Part shown: positions 7,782-16,490 of the stretch, in pieces
Layout: every line of letters starts with the position of its first letter
Numbering within the stretch: the stretch's first letter is position 1
Source of the DNA: CAZGSN01 sp964371655
GTDB lineage: Bacteria; Desulfobacterota; Binatia; HRBIN30
Assembly: GCA_964371655.1 (NCBI GenBank)
Contig: CAYJOD010000014.1
Location: 41,012 to 105,011 of the forward strand
DNA: 64,000 bases
Direction of reading: 5' to 3'
Notes under the pieces: generated by a model
Told to the model about the DNA's origin: nothing
Seen by the model: the letters and a program-made list of their open reading frames with translations, nothing else
The model's database searches: none
Position numbers and translations under genes: made by a program

Positions 7782-9218
7782 CTAGCGAGCATCAGCTTTC
7801 ACGGTTGGCGCCGTCGCCTCTTCCTTTTTCGTCGCCCCTGCGCGCGCCCGCCGTGCCGCGACCCATCCTTCGCGAACCAGCTCGCGTTTCACATTGAAGA
7901 CCAGCGCCCCCGCCGGGACGTCGGCGCGCACGGTGGTGCCGGTGGCGATGTAGGCATCGTCGCCAATGGTCACCGGCGCGACGAGCTGGGAATCGCTGCC
8001 GACTTGAACGCGCGCGCCGATGATCGTCTTGTTCTTTTGAAAGCCGTCGTAGTTGCAGGTGATCGTGCCGGCACCGATGTTGGTACCCGGGCCGATCTCC
8101 GTATCGCCGAGATACGCGAGGTGACTGGCTTTGGTCCCGGCGCCGATGATCGCCTTCTTGGTCTCAACGAAATCGCCGATGCAAACCCGATCGCCGAGCT
8201 TGGTGCCGGGGCGGATCTGCGCAAACGGCCCGACCATCACGTCGCGACCTACTTCCGACTCATTCATCACGACGCTGAGCTTGATATGCGCGCCGTCGCC
8301 GATCTCGCAGTCGGTGATGAAGTCGCCGCCGTCGAAGCGGCAGCTCTTGCCGATGCGGGTGCTGCCACGCAGGATCACGTTCGGCCCGATCACCGTGTCT
8401 TGACCGATCTCCACGTCCGGACCGATATAGATCGTCGCCGGGTCCTCCAGGGTGACCCCCTCCCCCATCCAATGCGCATTGATGCGTTCGCGCTGCATTT
8501 TCTCCAACGCCGCCAGGTCGCTACGCGAGCTGATTTGCGCGCCCTCCCCCAGCGTCGCCGCCGCGGCGGCAATTGGCAGTTTCTTGCGGCGTGCAATCTC
8601 GATGATGTCGGTGAGGTAGTACTCGCCCTGCACGTTCGCGGTCTTCAGTCTCTTCAGGGCATCGAACAGGAAGCGCGAGTTGACACAGTAGACACCGACG
8701 TTGATCTCGCGAATCTGCCGCTGCTCGGCGGAGCAATCCTTGTCCTCGACAATGCCCACAACCCGATGCTTGGCGTCACGAACGATGCGACCGAAGCTGC
8801 TCGGGTTCTCCACGGTTTCGGTCAGCAGAGAGACGACAGCCTTCGCCCTCTTGTGGGCTCGGATCAGGCCACGGAATGTGTCAGGGCGAAGGAACGGCAA
8901 GTCGCCGTAGATGACCAGGAGGTCGCCGTCGAAGTCGCGCAACGCCGACGCCGCCATACGAGCGGCATGCCCGGTACCGCGCTGTTCCTCTTGCCGCGCA
9001 AAGCGAACCGCGAATGGAGCGCAGGCCGCCTGCACCTGCTCGGCTTGGTAACCGACGACGACGACGATGGGATCGACACCGATGCGGCGCAGCGCCGCCA
9101 GGGGATAAGCGATGAGTGGCTTCCCTCCCAAGCAGTGCAGCACCTTCGCCTGCGCCGACTTCATCCGCGTCCCCAGCCCTGCCGCCAGGACAATCGCTCC
9201 TACCGATGCTTTCTTCAT
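7782..9218 (-). CDS. glmU: Bifunctional UDP-GlcNAc pyrophosphorylase / GlcN-1-P acetyltransferase
   Basis: A 478-residue protein, the usual GlmU length plus a short Lys/Ala-rich tail. The N-terminal uridylyltransferase domain starts with VLAAGLGTRMKS and continues with the GTGHAARMA and YGDLPFL motifs. The C-terminal half is a left-handed parallel beta-helix of hexapeptide repeats, with GDFVETKKAIIG and NYDGFQKN in the acetyltransferase active region. It makes UDP-N-acetylglucosamine for peptidoglycan and lipopolysaccharide in the cytoplasm. GlmS is not adjacent. The ATG gives MKKASVGAIVLAAG, matching family starts. Confidence 0.95.
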   Translation of the reverse strand: MKKASVGAIVLAAGLGTRMKSAQAKVLHCLGGKPLIAYPLAALRRIGVDPIVVVVGYQAEQVQAACAPFAVRFARQEEQRGTGHAARMAASALRDFDGDLLVIYGDLPFLRPDTFRGLIRAHKRAKAVVSLLTETVENPSSFGRIVRDAKHRVVGIVEDKDCSAEQRQIREINVGVYCVNSRFLFDALKRLKTANVQGEYYLTDIIEIARRKKLPIAAAAATLGEGAQISSRSDLAALEKMQRERINAHWMGEGVTLEDPATIYIGPDVEIGQDTVIGPNVILRGSTRIGKSCRFDGGDFITDCEIGDGAHIKLSVVMNESEVGRDVMVGPFAQIRPGTKLGDRVCIGDFVETKKAIIGAGTKASHLAYLGDTEIGPGTNIGAGTITCNYDGFQKNKTIIGARVQVGSDSQLVAPVTIGDDAYIATGTTVRADVPAGALVFNVKRELVREGWVAARRARAGATKKEEATAPTVKADAR

Positions 9219-9284
9219 AGCGCGGACAACCTACCGCGCCGGTTGAACCACGGCAACGCCGCTGCGGATGAGAGAGATTGCTTC

Positions 9285-9505
9285 GAAAATGAGGGCTGGA
9301 GGCTCGGGGCTGGGGGCTCGGGAACCGAGTTTTCATCATCTCGGGCGAACCAGCAGCTTCATGATGACTGTCTCGAAACTCACAGGGGGCTGGTGGCTTG
9401 AGGCTCGGGGCTTGAGTCCTTTCAGCTCTTCGGGTCCCTTCAGCTCTTCCCGAGTCCCCAGCCCCTAGTCGCGAGCCCCAGGAAGAGTTGTGAGGCAACC
9501 TCGGG
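9285..9505. repeat. Partial copy of the dispersed palindromic element
   Basis: The core at about 9367-9505 closely matches the second half of the element at 55413-55669, in the same orientation: tctcgaaactc, ggggctggtggcttgaggctcgg, cccagcccctagtc, gcgagccccagga and a terminal gaggcaacctc. A degenerate third arm (ggctggaggctcggggctgg) precedes it at 9294-9325. It sits between divergent glmU and the ferredoxin gene. Confidence 0.75.
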
Positions 9506-9574
9506 AGACGATGTCGCTTTACGCCGCCCGCGGCGATTTGCTAAGAGCGCCGGGGCCGAAAGGAGATCGAAGCG

Positions 9575-9928
9575 ATGCCGAAAGTCTATTTTGTGAAGCA
9601 AGCGGTGGCGGTGGAGTGTGCGGTGGGGACGAATCTGCGCAAGCTGGCGCTGGAGAACGGCATTGCCGTCTACTCTTTCCCCAACAACCTCGTGAACTGT
9701 ATCGGCAACGGCCTCTGCGGCACCTGTCGCATCAAGGTCGACAATCCCAACGCGGTATCCGCGCCTACACGCTCGGACGAAGGTAAGTGCGGCTGGGAAG
9801 GACCGGAGTACCGCCTCGCCTGTCAGACCAAGGTGCTCGCCGACGTTCAGGTGACCACCAGTCCGCGCAACAAGAAGATGGGGTGGATGGCGCACCCCAC
9901 CTACCAATGGATGCAGGGACTCGACTGA
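9575..9928 (+). CDS. 2Fe-2S ferredoxin
   Basis: A 117-residue soluble electron carrier. The cluster ligands are visible as NCIGNGLCGTCRI (Cx5CxxC spacing) and a distal cysteine in RLACQTKV. A strong AAAGGAG lies upstream of the ATG. The C-terminal ~25 residues after VTTSPRNKK are an extension beyond the fold. The next gene, on the opposite strand 33 bp away, is a flavin reductase; the pair is convergent, so any functional link is only suggestive. Redox partner unknown. Confidence 0.85.
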   Translation: MPKVYFVKQAVAVECAVGTNLRKLALENGIAVYSFPNNLVNCIGNGLCGTCRIKVDNPNAVSAPTRSDEGKCGWEGPEYRLACQTKVLADVQVTTSPRNKKMGWMAHPTYQWMQGLD

Positions 9929-9961
9929 ACCGAGCCGACCGATCCCTCGGCGCGCTCGGCG

Positions 9962-10435
9962 TCACTTCACTTCGCGATAGCCGCCGCGAAAATGAAGTAA
10001 GGGGTCAGCTGTACCGGCCGCAGCCGCGTCCACCTGGCCGATGAAGATGATGTGGTCCCCGGCTTCGACGGTATTGACCACGCGGCAATCCACGTATCCA
10101 ACGACGTTGGGGAGGATCGGGGCACCGCTCCCGGCGGCGCCCCAAGCAACACCGCCGAACTTGTCGCCGCCGGTAACCGCGAAGCGTCGCGATGTCTCCT
10201 GCTCGCCGCTGGCCAGAAAGTTCACGGCGAAGACCTGCGACGACTGCAAATGCGGCAAGCTCTCGGCGCGCTTGTCGACACATACCAGCACCAGCGGCGG
10301 GTCGAGCGAAACCGCGGTGAAGGCGGTGACAGTCAAACCGTAGGGGTTGCCATCCGACCCAACCGTAGTCACGACCGTGACGCCGCTGGCGAAATTTCCA
10401 AGGACACGACGGAAGTCGTTTCTGTCGATCGGCAT
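9962..10435 (-). CDS. Flavin reductase domain protein
   Basis: A 157-residue protein of the FMN-binding split-barrel flavin reductase family (the small component of two-component monooxygenases). Family features are FRRVLGNFASGVTVVTT at the start, NPYGLTVTAFTAVSLDPPLV, then FAVNFLASGEQ and a C-terminal GDHIIFIGQVDAA. It would reduce free FMN or FAD with NAD(P)H for a partner oxygenase, but no such oxygenase is nearby. The GG-x-YR ending typical of the fold is present. The start gives MPIDRNDFR, in register with family members. Confidence 0.88.
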   Translation of the reverse strand: MPIDRNDFRRVLGNFASGVTVVTTVGSDGNPYGLTVTAFTAVSLDPPLVLVCVDKRAESLPHLQSSQVFAVNFLASGEQETSRRFAVTGGDKFGGVAWGAAGSGAPILPNVVGYVDCRVVNTVEAGDHIIFIGQVDAAAAGTADPLLHFRGGYREVK

Positions 10436-10469
10436 CGTCCCACAAGAACAAGCCGACCGGAGAAAGTCG

Positions 10470-10548
10470 AGAGGGTACCTACGAGGGCTACCCCTACGGG
10501 ACGGAATTCATACAGATCGTAGGGGCAACCCTTGTGGTTGCCCCAGCT
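10470..10548. repeat. Imperfect GTAGGGGCAACC-type hairpin
   Basis: The stretch ctacgagggctacccctacggg is followed by tcgtaggggcaacccttgtggttgcccc, giving overlapping self-complementary segments in the divergent gap between the flavin reductase and SRPBCC genes. No gene is seen in this gap. Confidence 0.5.
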
Positions 10549-10654
10549 TTCTGTAGATCGGACGGTCAAACCCGGAACCGGCTGACGCGCCACCCGGGAA
10601 GTCGTTGCGCAAGGCGAGGATTTTCGGAAGTACTAGCTCAGAAAGGAGTCTCAG

Positions 10655-11122
10655 ATGGCAAAGTTCCCTACGGAGGTCGAACGCTCGGTCACGGTCAAGG
10701 CGCCGCTCGCTCGTGTCTACGAATACTTGTGGGATGTCGTCGGCTCGTCCACGTGCATTCCGGGTATCGACAGCTGTACGGGCCAAGGCGACGATGCCTA
10801 CTGCTTTGTCATGGAAGAGCGCTCGACCGGCCCGGTGAGCATGACCGTGCGCTACACCGCGCAATACAAGGGCAACGGCAAGGACAAGATCACCTTCGTG
10901 AGCACCGACGCCGCCGGCGACAACACCGAGGTCAAAGGAAGCATCAAGCTGCAGGCGGCGGGTGCCGATTCGACCAAGATCGTCCTCAAACAGATGCTGG
11001 CGCCGGACACGCCGGTCCCGCGCCTGCTGCAAGGCTTCCTGAAGTCGTATGTGGAAAGTGAGGCGGCGGAGGCGGTGAGAACGTACTTGGCCAACGTGAA
11101 ACGGACGCTGGAAAGTGCGTAA
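10655..11122 (+). CDS. SRPBCC (START-like) family protein
   Basis: A 155-residue protein with the helix-grip fold of the SRPBCC/polyketide-cyclase superfamily: VERSVTVKAPLARVYEYLWD at the start, a central run of beta strands (MTVRYTAQYKGNG), and a long C-terminal helix. Members bind hydrophobic ligands or act as cyclases and CoxG-like proteins; nothing here distinguishes these. GAAAGGAG lies upstream of the ATG. A CoA-transferase follows 45 bp downstream on the same strand and the two may form an operon. Confidence 0.75.
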   Translation: MAKFPTEVERSVTVKAPLARVYEYLWDVVGSSTCIPGIDSCTGQGDDAYCFVMEERSTGPVSMTVRYTAQYKGNGKDKITFVSTDAAGDNTEVKGSIKLQAAGADSTKIVLKQMLAPDTPVPRLLQGFLKSYVESEAAEAVRTYLANVKRTLESA

Positions 11123-11167
11123 ACCCAAACCGACCACAGGCCACTGGCCACGGACCACTGCCCTCCC

Positions 11168-12307
11168 ATGACAACTGCGCTCGGTCGCTTGAAGGTGCTC
11201 GATCTTTCCCGGCAGTTGCCCGGGCCGTTTTGCTCGATGATGCTCGCCGACCTGGGTGCCGACGTGGTGTGCATCGCCAGCCCCAACGATCCGATGGGTA
11301 TCGGCATCCCCTTTCTGGCGCGCAACAAGCGCCACATGACGTTGAACCTGAAGGCCGACAGCGGCCGCGAGATCCTCCTGCGCCTAGTCGATCAGGTCGA
11401 CATCGTACTCGAAGGCTACCGGCCGGGCGTACCGCAACGTCTGGGGATCGACTACGACACGTTGAAGCAGCGCAACCCGCGCCTGATCTACTGCTCGATC
11501 TCCGGCTACGGCCAGGATGGTCCGTATCGTGATCGTGTCGGGCACGACATCAACTATCTCGGCTATGCAGGCATTCTGAACTTCGTCGGCGCAGCCGGCG
11601 GCCCGCCGGTGATCCCGGGGGTGCAGATCGCCGACATTGCCGGCGGCGGGCTCATGGCCACGATCGGGATTCTCGCCGCGGTGATCGGCCGCGAGCATAC
11701 TGGGCGAGGACAGTTCGTCGACATTGCGATGCTCGATGGCTCGCTTGCCTGCAACGCCTACCACATCCTGATGTGGTTCATTAAGGGCCAATTGCCGCAA
11801 CGCGGCGGCGAGCAGCTCACCGGCCGCTACCCGTGTTACGCCGTCTACGAAACCAAAGACGGCAGGCACGTCACCGTCGGTGCGTTCGAACCTCACTTCT
11901 GGGCGGCCTTGTGCCGCGAGCTCGGCCACGAAGATTTCATCGCGACGCAGTGGGACGAAGGCGATCGGCGCGAACAGATGTTCCGTGTGCTGCGCGAGAC
12001 ATTTCGGAGCAAGACTCTCGCCGAGTGGCTGGCACAGTTGGGCGACAAGGAGATCTGCTTCGGGCCGGTAAACACGCTCGAGGAGACCTTCGCCGACCCG
12101 CAGTTGCGACACCGGCAGATGGCGGTGGAGATGGAGGGTCCCCTCGGCAAGACGCCGGCGATCGGAACGCCGATCAAGCTTTCCGACACCCCGGCATCGA
12201 TACGCACCCCACCGCCCTACTTCGGCCAACACACCGACACCGTCCTCGCCGAGCTCGGCTTCTCCACCGCCGAGATCGAGGCTCTACGCGCGCAGGGGAT
12301 CCTCTGA
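11168..12307 (+). CDS. CaiB/BaiF family (class III) CoA-transferase
   Basis: A 379-residue protein close to the usual 390-400 for the family. It begins with LKVLDLSRQLPGPFCSMMLADLGADVV, the conserved N-terminal signature, and includes VDIAMLDGSLACN around the expected catalytic aspartate and a C-terminal substrate-binding half. It would move CoA between acyl-CoA and a free acid, or act as a racemase such as AMACR. Several other acyl-CoA genes are in the window but none is adjacent, apart from the SRPBCC gene upstream. Substrate not predictable. Confidence 0.9.
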   Translation: MTTALGRLKVLDLSRQLPGPFCSMMLADLGADVVCIASPNDPMGIGIPFLARNKRHMTLNLKADSGREILLRLVDQVDIVLEGYRPGVPQRLGIDYDTLKQRNPRLIYCSISGYGQDGPYRDRVGHDINYLGYAGILNFVGAAGGPPVIPGVQIADIAGGGLMATIGILAAVIGREHTGRGQFVDIAMLDGSLACNAYHILMWFIKGQLPQRGGEQLTGRYPCYAVYETKDGRHVTVGAFEPHFWAALCRELGHEDFIATQWDEGDRREQMFRVLRETFRSKTLAEWLAQLGDKEICFGPVNTLEETFADPQLRHRQMAVEMEGPLGKTPAIGTPIKLSDTPASIRTPPPYFGQHTDTVLAELGFSTAEIEALRAQGIL

Positions 12308-12370
12308 GGAGCGCCCCCGACGCGATGCGTCGGTTCGCGATCAAGCGGTGCGACAACAGCCGCAGGCCAG

Positions 12371-12424
12371 CTCCCCTCGCTCGCGCCACTTCCGGCGCGG
12401 GAGAGGGTTAGGGTGAGGGCCGTC
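12371..12424. repeat. CCCTAACCCTCTCCC-type dispersed repeat
   Basis: The segment ctcccctcgctcgcgccact followed by gcgcgggagagggttagggt forms an imperfect hairpin and matches the ctcccctcccc...gagagttagggt segment at 3508-3553. It lies between convergent genes. Confidence 0.5.
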
Positions 12425-12477
12425 GGACGGGCAACAACGATCGCCGCGCGTGGCTTGCGCGACCGTCGATCCACCGT

Positions 12478-14028
12478 TCAGCCGGCTACAGCCGCGGCCA
12501 CCCGCACGCCGTCGAGTGCCGCGGAGACGATGCCGCCGGCATGGCCCCCGCCCTCGCCGCAGGGATACAGTCCTTCGAGTTCGGGATGCTGAAGCGAGCT
12601 CGCGTCGCGCGGGATGCGCACCGGTGAGCTGGTGCGGCTCTCGACGCCGAGCAGCACCGTTTCGTTCGACACGTAACCACCGATGCGCCGCCCGAATACC
12701 TGCAACGCTACCTGCAGTCGGCGGACCAGCGCCGGAGGCAGAAGCTCGTGCAACGCCACGCTGGTCAAGCCCGGGTGGTAGCTGCAGCGCGGCAGAGCTG
12801 CGGATACGCGCGCCGCGATAAAGTCGGTGGCGCGTTGCGCCGGAGCGCGTTGATGTCCACCAGCAGCGCTTGCCGCGGCGAGCTCCAGGGTGCGCTGATA
12901 CTCCACCCCCGCGAGCGCGCCGTGGGCGCGAAAACCTTCCAGGTCTGCAAGCTCGACGGAGACGACGATACCCGAGTTGGCGAACGGCGAATCGCGCCGC
13001 GACAGGCTCATTCCATTGACGACTACCTCGTCGGCCGCGGTTGCGGTTGGAACGATGAAGCCTCCGGGGCACATGCAAAACGAGAAGACGCCGCGGCCGT
13101 CGACGCTGGCCGCAAGCCGATAGCTTGCCGCCGGCAGGAGCGGGTCGCGGCTGTCGCAGTGGTATTGCACGCGATCGATCAGCTCCTGCGGATGCTCGAT
13201 GCGCAGGCCCATCGCAAACGGCTTCGGTTCGATGCGAATCCCGCGACGCTGCAGGAGCGCGAAGACATCGCGCGCCGAGTGGCCCGTCGCCAAGATGACG
13301 GCGTCGCCCGTGATCTCCAACCCTGCCGCGGTGATGACTCCGCACGCGCGCCCGCCTGCATCGCGAATCAGGTCGGCGACGCGGCAGTTGAAGTGCATCT
13401 CGCCACCGGCGCTCTCGATACTTTGGCGCATGGCGACGACGACCTTGGGAAGACGATTGGATCCGATGTGCGGGTGCGCATCGATACGAATGTCGGCCGG
13501 GGCACCGTGTGCGACGAGCGTGCGCAGCACGTAGTCGACGTCACCACGTTTGGTCGCGCGCGTGTACAGCTTGCCGTCGGAATAGGTGCCGGCGCCGCCT
13601 TCGCCAAAGCAGTAATTGCTGTCTGGATTGACGATCCCGTCTTTTTGGATCGCGGCTAGATCGTAGCGTCGCGCCTGCACATCCTTGCCGCGCTCGACGA
13701 TGATGGGTTTGATTCCCGCTTCGATCAAACGCAAGGCAGCAAACATACCCGCCGGGCCGGCGCCGACGATAACGACCCGGCGAGCCCCAGACACCGGCCT
13801 GTACTGTGGGCGCGGAAGCTCCTCCGGGGGTGGCGCCTCGTCGACATAAACCTCAAGCTGCAGCTGAATGCGCACCGGCGCGTGGCGGGCATCGATCGAG
13901 CGCCGGCGCAGCCGCACGCCGGTGATCGCCGACTCGGGAATCGAAAGCGTCTCCGCGGCAGCACCGCGCTGCGCAACTGGATCGTCGGCGCTCGCCACAA
14001 GCAGCGCAATTTCCACCAAAGTCTTCAT
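12478..14028 (-). CDS. FAD-dependent oxidoreductase (uncharacterised dehydrogenase family)
   Basis: A 516-residue protein. I start it at the ATG at 14028 (MKTLVEIALLVAS) instead of 36 codons earlier, because family members begin with a short alpha/beta domain. An FAD-binding Rossmann motif VVIVGAGPAGMFAALRLIEAG follows at about residue 90, then a conserved CFGEGGAGTYSDGKLYTR and a C-terminal LEGLYPCGEGGGHAGGI. These mark the COG2509-type FAD-dependent dehydrogenases, related to glutathione-reductase/HI0933-like flavoproteins, whose substrates are unknown. It is a single gene between convergent repeats and the tRNA. Confidence 0.85.
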   Translation of the reverse strand: MKTLVEIALLVASADDPVAQRGAAAETLSIPESAITGVRLRRRSIDARHAPVRIQLQLEVYVDEAPPPEELPRPQYRPVSGARRVVIVGAGPAGMFAALRLIEAGIKPIIVERGKDVQARRYDLAAIQKDGIVNPDSNYCFGEGGAGTYSDGKLYTRATKRGDVDYVLRTLVAHGAPADIRIDAHPHIGSNRLPKVVVAMRQSIESAGGEMHFNCRVADLIRDAGGRACGVITAAGLEITGDAVILATGHSARDVFALLQRRGIRIEPKPFAMGLRIEHPQELIDRVQYHCDSRDPLLPAASYRLAASVDGRGVFSFCMCPGGFIVPTATAADEVVVNGMSLSRRDSPFANSGIVVSVELADLEGFRAHGALAGVEYQRTLELAAASAAGGHQRAPAQRATDFIAARVSAALPRCSYHPGLTSVALHELLPPALVRRLQVALQVFGRRIGGYVSNETVLLGVESRTSSPVRIPRDASSLQHPELEGLYPCGEGGGHAGGIVSAALDGVRVAAAVAG

Positions 14029-14186
14029 CGAGCCCCGTGCCGCATGAGCCGTGCATCTTACATCTACGCCCGACGCGGGCAACCGATGGAGCGTCGAGGT
14101 CGTGGGATTGTCGGGCACGACATGCCGTGCCTCCACGCTTGATTCGCCTCACGGTTTAGGCTTTCTACCCCCGTCCATCCACGCAT

Positions 14187-14261
14187 GCGCCCGTAGCTCA
14201 GGTGGACTAGAGCAACTGGCTTCGAACCAGTGGGTCGGGAGTTCGAATCTCTCCGGGCGCA
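14187..14261 (+). tRNA. tRNA-Arg (anticodon TCG)
   Basis: The cloverleaf folds by eye: acceptor GCGCCCG/CGGGCGC (14187-14193 with 14254-14260), D stem GCTC/GAGC, anticodon stem ACTGG/CCAGT around loop CTTCGAA with anticodon TCG (14222-14224), and T arm GGGAG-TTCGAAT-CTCTC. The discriminator is A at 14261 and the 3' CCA is not encoded. It reads codon CGA. The kilobase downstream is a gene-poor scar with a transposase remnant. Confidence 0.95.
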
Positions 14262-14773
14262 CCTTTTCAGGTCCAGGGTTCCGCGAGCCGCCGCAAGGTG
14301 GCTCGCTTGTTTCGGGTGCCTATCGTGGTTGCGGCGTCTGTCTGCCGCACGCCAAGTGTGGCGTCGTGCTCGCAGGTGTAAAGGGGGACTACGAAAACGC
14401 CCCCTTGACACCTGCTGCGCGCGGCGCCGGTGTGGATACGCGACGACGGACAGACGGTGCCTCCGGCGGGGCTCAGGACTCCGGTGTCTTGGGCTACGGC
14501 ATCACCAGCGCTCAGTTCGAAAGCAAACGATTCTTCGCCGGCCGATGGCCGTCGAGGAATCGTACACGAGACGTGTGTGCCTATTGACACGGGCCTCCCA
14601 ATGGGCAACCCGCGGGGAGACGGCGATCGGGGTCAAAATTGCGCGCCGAATCATACGCAGCCCAATGCGGTGGGGCCGAAGTCGAGCTAGAGCCACCTTT
14701 TCGCCGCTGAAAACGCAGCGCTGAGCCGATTTGAGCGTACCTTTCGAAGCGATTCGCTCGACTGGTCACCTAC
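14262..14773. other. Gene-poor region downstream of tRNA-Arg
   Basis: About 500 bp with no frame I can support: the open frames are Arg/Ser-rich, unlike any family, and lack ribosome binding sites. It lies between the tRNA and a broken transposase and is probably a decayed insertion region. Confidence 0.5.
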
Positions 14774-15033
14774 TTAGATTGGTCCGACTCCGAAAAGGAC
14801 AATGAGCTGCATGCTCGCGGCGATCTCTCCACGACCCTGATCGCGCACCAGCAGATGGATGTGCTTGGAGGTCACGCAATAATCGAACACGCACAGGCCG
14901 AAGCGGCGGCGCGCTTGGTAGAGCCATCGCACCCAGTCGCGTCGATCGCGGGCAAAGCGCAGGAGAAACTGTCGCCGATGGCAGCGATGGGTGATGTGCC
15001 ATACGTACCCTGGTTGGTAATGGCTCGCGGCAT
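14774..15033 (-). pseudogene. Frameshifted, truncated REP-associated tyrosine transposase (Y1 family)
   Basis: The minus strand begins ATG CCG CGA GCC (MPRA), then shifts frame and continues as SHYQPGYVWHITHRCHRR, QFLLRFARDRRDW, FGLCVFDYCVTSKHIHLLV and GRGEIAASMQLIV before losing similarity and reaching a stop at 14774. The pattern matches the N-terminal half of IS200/RAYT-type Y1 transposases; the HIHLLV segment is the HUH metal-binding motif. The catalytic tyrosine region is missing, so the enzyme must be inactive. Such transposases move or domesticate REP palindromes, and the window is rich in palindromic repeats. The similarity is recalled from family sequences, not searched. Confidence 0.75.
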
Positions 15034-15230
15034 GGCAAATCCCCGCGGCGCGCTTTGACCCCTGAAAACGCGCCCCTCAGCTCGAATCAGGCCCCGAAAT
15101 GCGCTTCTTCGCCCGTGATGTCAATCGGTTGCACGGGTCCGACCCGCGGGGAGGACGCCGGCTACATCGATCGAGATCCAACTTCTAACGGGGGCACATC
15201 GCCGGGCGGACACGGCGACGCGCGTCCAAT

Positions 15231-15311
15231 AGCTTCGTCGGCGACTTCGTCGCGGCCGCGCTCGCCACGGCGTGCGCGCTGGTGGTTGCCCGCCGCGACG
15301 ATACGCCGTAG
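15231..15311 (+). pseudogene. Possible C-terminal remnant of an ABC-transporter permease
   Basis: An open frame ending at TAG 15309-15311 encodes FVGDFVAAALATACALVVAR then RDDTP, a hydrophobic helix with a basic cytoplasmic end. It stops 11 bp before the intact NupQ-type permease, exactly where the partner permease (NupP type) normally ends in BMP-family nucleoside transporter operons. The rest of that gene, the ATPase and the binding protein are not in the window. A chance hydrophobic frame cannot be excluded. Confidence 0.35.
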
Positions 15312-15322
15312 CTTGCACGTGC

Positions 15323-16249
15323 ATGGGCGTCGATCTCGTCACCAGCCTGTCGCAGTCGGCCGTGACCATGGCCGTGCCCTTACTGTTAGCCGGGCTCGGG
15401 GAGCTGTTGGTCGAGCGCGCGGGTATCGTCAACATCGGTCTCGAAGGCATGATCCTCAGCGGCGCCTTTGTCGCGCTGGTCACATTGGCGCTGCTGCCCG
15501 TATCCCCGTGGATTGGTCTGCTGGCTGCGTCTGGCACCGGTGCGCTCATGGCGGGGCTCTTTGCGATTGTCGTCGTACGCTTCCGAGCCAACCAGGTTGT
15601 GGCGGGTACGGCGTTGAACCTGCTTGCTCTCGGTCTCACCGGAGTCGCGTATAGGGCGATCTTCGGAGTCACCGGCCAAGCGATCACGGTGCCCGGCTTC
15701 ACCGCTGTAGATGTTCCGTGGCTGCACAAGCTGCCGGTGCTCGGTCCGGCTCTGTTCTCCGAACCGATCCTGTCCTACGCCGCGTTTCTGCTGGTGCCGC
15801 TGGTGGCCTTCTTTCTGAACCAAACCATTCCGGGCCTGAAGCTGCGCATGGTCGGCGAGAACCCCGCCGCTGCTGCCGCTCAAGGCGCCGCCGTCGAGCG
15901 TATTCAGACGATGGCGCTGCTCGCTTGCGGGGTGCTGGCTGGCAGCAGCGGTGCGTTTCTGTCGATCGCGTATGCCGGTACGTTCGTCGAGGGAATGTCC
16001 GCCGGCCGCGGCTTCATCGCCCTGGCGATCGTCATCTTCGGGCGCTGGTCGGCGAGCGGTGTGCTCGGCGCCGCCTTGCTCTTCGGTTTGGCCACGGCCG
16101 TGCAATTCCACGTGCAGGCCCTGGGGCTGCGCATCCCCTATCAGTTTCTGCTGGCGCTACCGTATGTGCTCACGCTGCTGGTGTTGGCCGGATACGCCGG
16201 CAGCACGCGCGCCCCAGCCGCCCTCGGCATCACTCCGGCCGTGGAGTGA
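15323..16249 (+). CDS. ABC transporter permease, BMP/nucleoside (NupQ/YufQ) type
   Basis: A 308-residue integral membrane protein with about eight hydrophobic segments. The ATG at 15323 gives MGVDLVTSLSQSAVTMAVPL, the usual short N-terminus. Family signatures are GELLVERAGIVNIGLEGMIL near the start, RFRANQVVAGTALNLLALGL, then LKLRMVGENPAAAAAQGAAV (cytoplasmic coupling loop) and GRGFIALAIVIFGRWSASGV. These permeases pair with a second permease, an ATPase carrying two nucleotide-binding domains and a BMP lipoprotein to import nucleosides or similar solutes. All partners are absent from the window and upstream lies a transposase scar, so this subunit is probably orphaned. Confidence 0.88.
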   Translation: MGVDLVTSLSQSAVTMAVPLLLAGLGELLVERAGIVNIGLEGMILSGAFVALVTLALLPVSPWIGLLAASGTGALMAGLFAIVVVRFRANQVVAGTALNLLALGLTGVAYRAIFGVTGQAITVPGFTAVDVPWLHKLPVLGPALFSEPILSYAAFLLVPLVAFFLNQTIPGLKLRMVGENPAAAAAQGAAVERIQTMALLACGVLAGSSGAFLSIAYAGTFVEGMSAGRGFIALAIVIFGRWSASGVLGAALLFGLATAVQFHVQALGLRIPYQFLLALPYVLTLLVLAGYAGSTRAPAALGITPAVE

Positions 16250-16319
16250 GCAGCAGCGCTTATCGCGTGATTGTGACGAGATCTCAATGAATCGGTCTGG
16301 CCCGGAGGGCTTTGCACAT

Positions 16320-16410
16320 AAACCCTTGCCCCTGCCGTTGCCCTTGCCCGTACCCTTCCGGAAACACCAGCCAGAATGGGCAAGGGCAACGGCAAGGGCA
16401 CGGGCAAGAA
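16320..16410. repeat. Inverted repeat of CCCTTGCC units
   Basis: The left arm (16324-16359) repeats cccttgcc, ccgttgcc and cccttgcccgtaccc; the right arm (16377-16408) is the complementary gggcaagggcaacggcaagg. The two can pair around a short loop between the convergent permease and DUF29 genes. Confidence 0.75.
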
Positions 16411-16490
16411 GGATGAAAACGGAGCCTTCGTGCAACGCCGGCCCGGAGAGAGGCCATCGCGCGGGCGCGACGCCGCAACCAGGGAGACGC

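Noticed and set aside
10508..11335. Minus-strand frame covering the SRPBCC gene and upstream gap
   Set aside because: Antisense His/Arg-rich reading; the plus-strand SRPBCC frame has a good ribosome binding site and family fold.
12341..13345. Minus-strand frame overlapping the FAD-dependent oxidoreductase
   Set aside because: Arg-rich out-of-frame reading of the same strand with no motifs, whereas the oxidoreductase frame has intact FAD-binding signatures.
15055..15654. Plus-strand open frame overlapping the start of the ABC permease
   Set aside because: Arg/Ser-rich shadow of the permease gene with no hydrophobic pattern or motifs.
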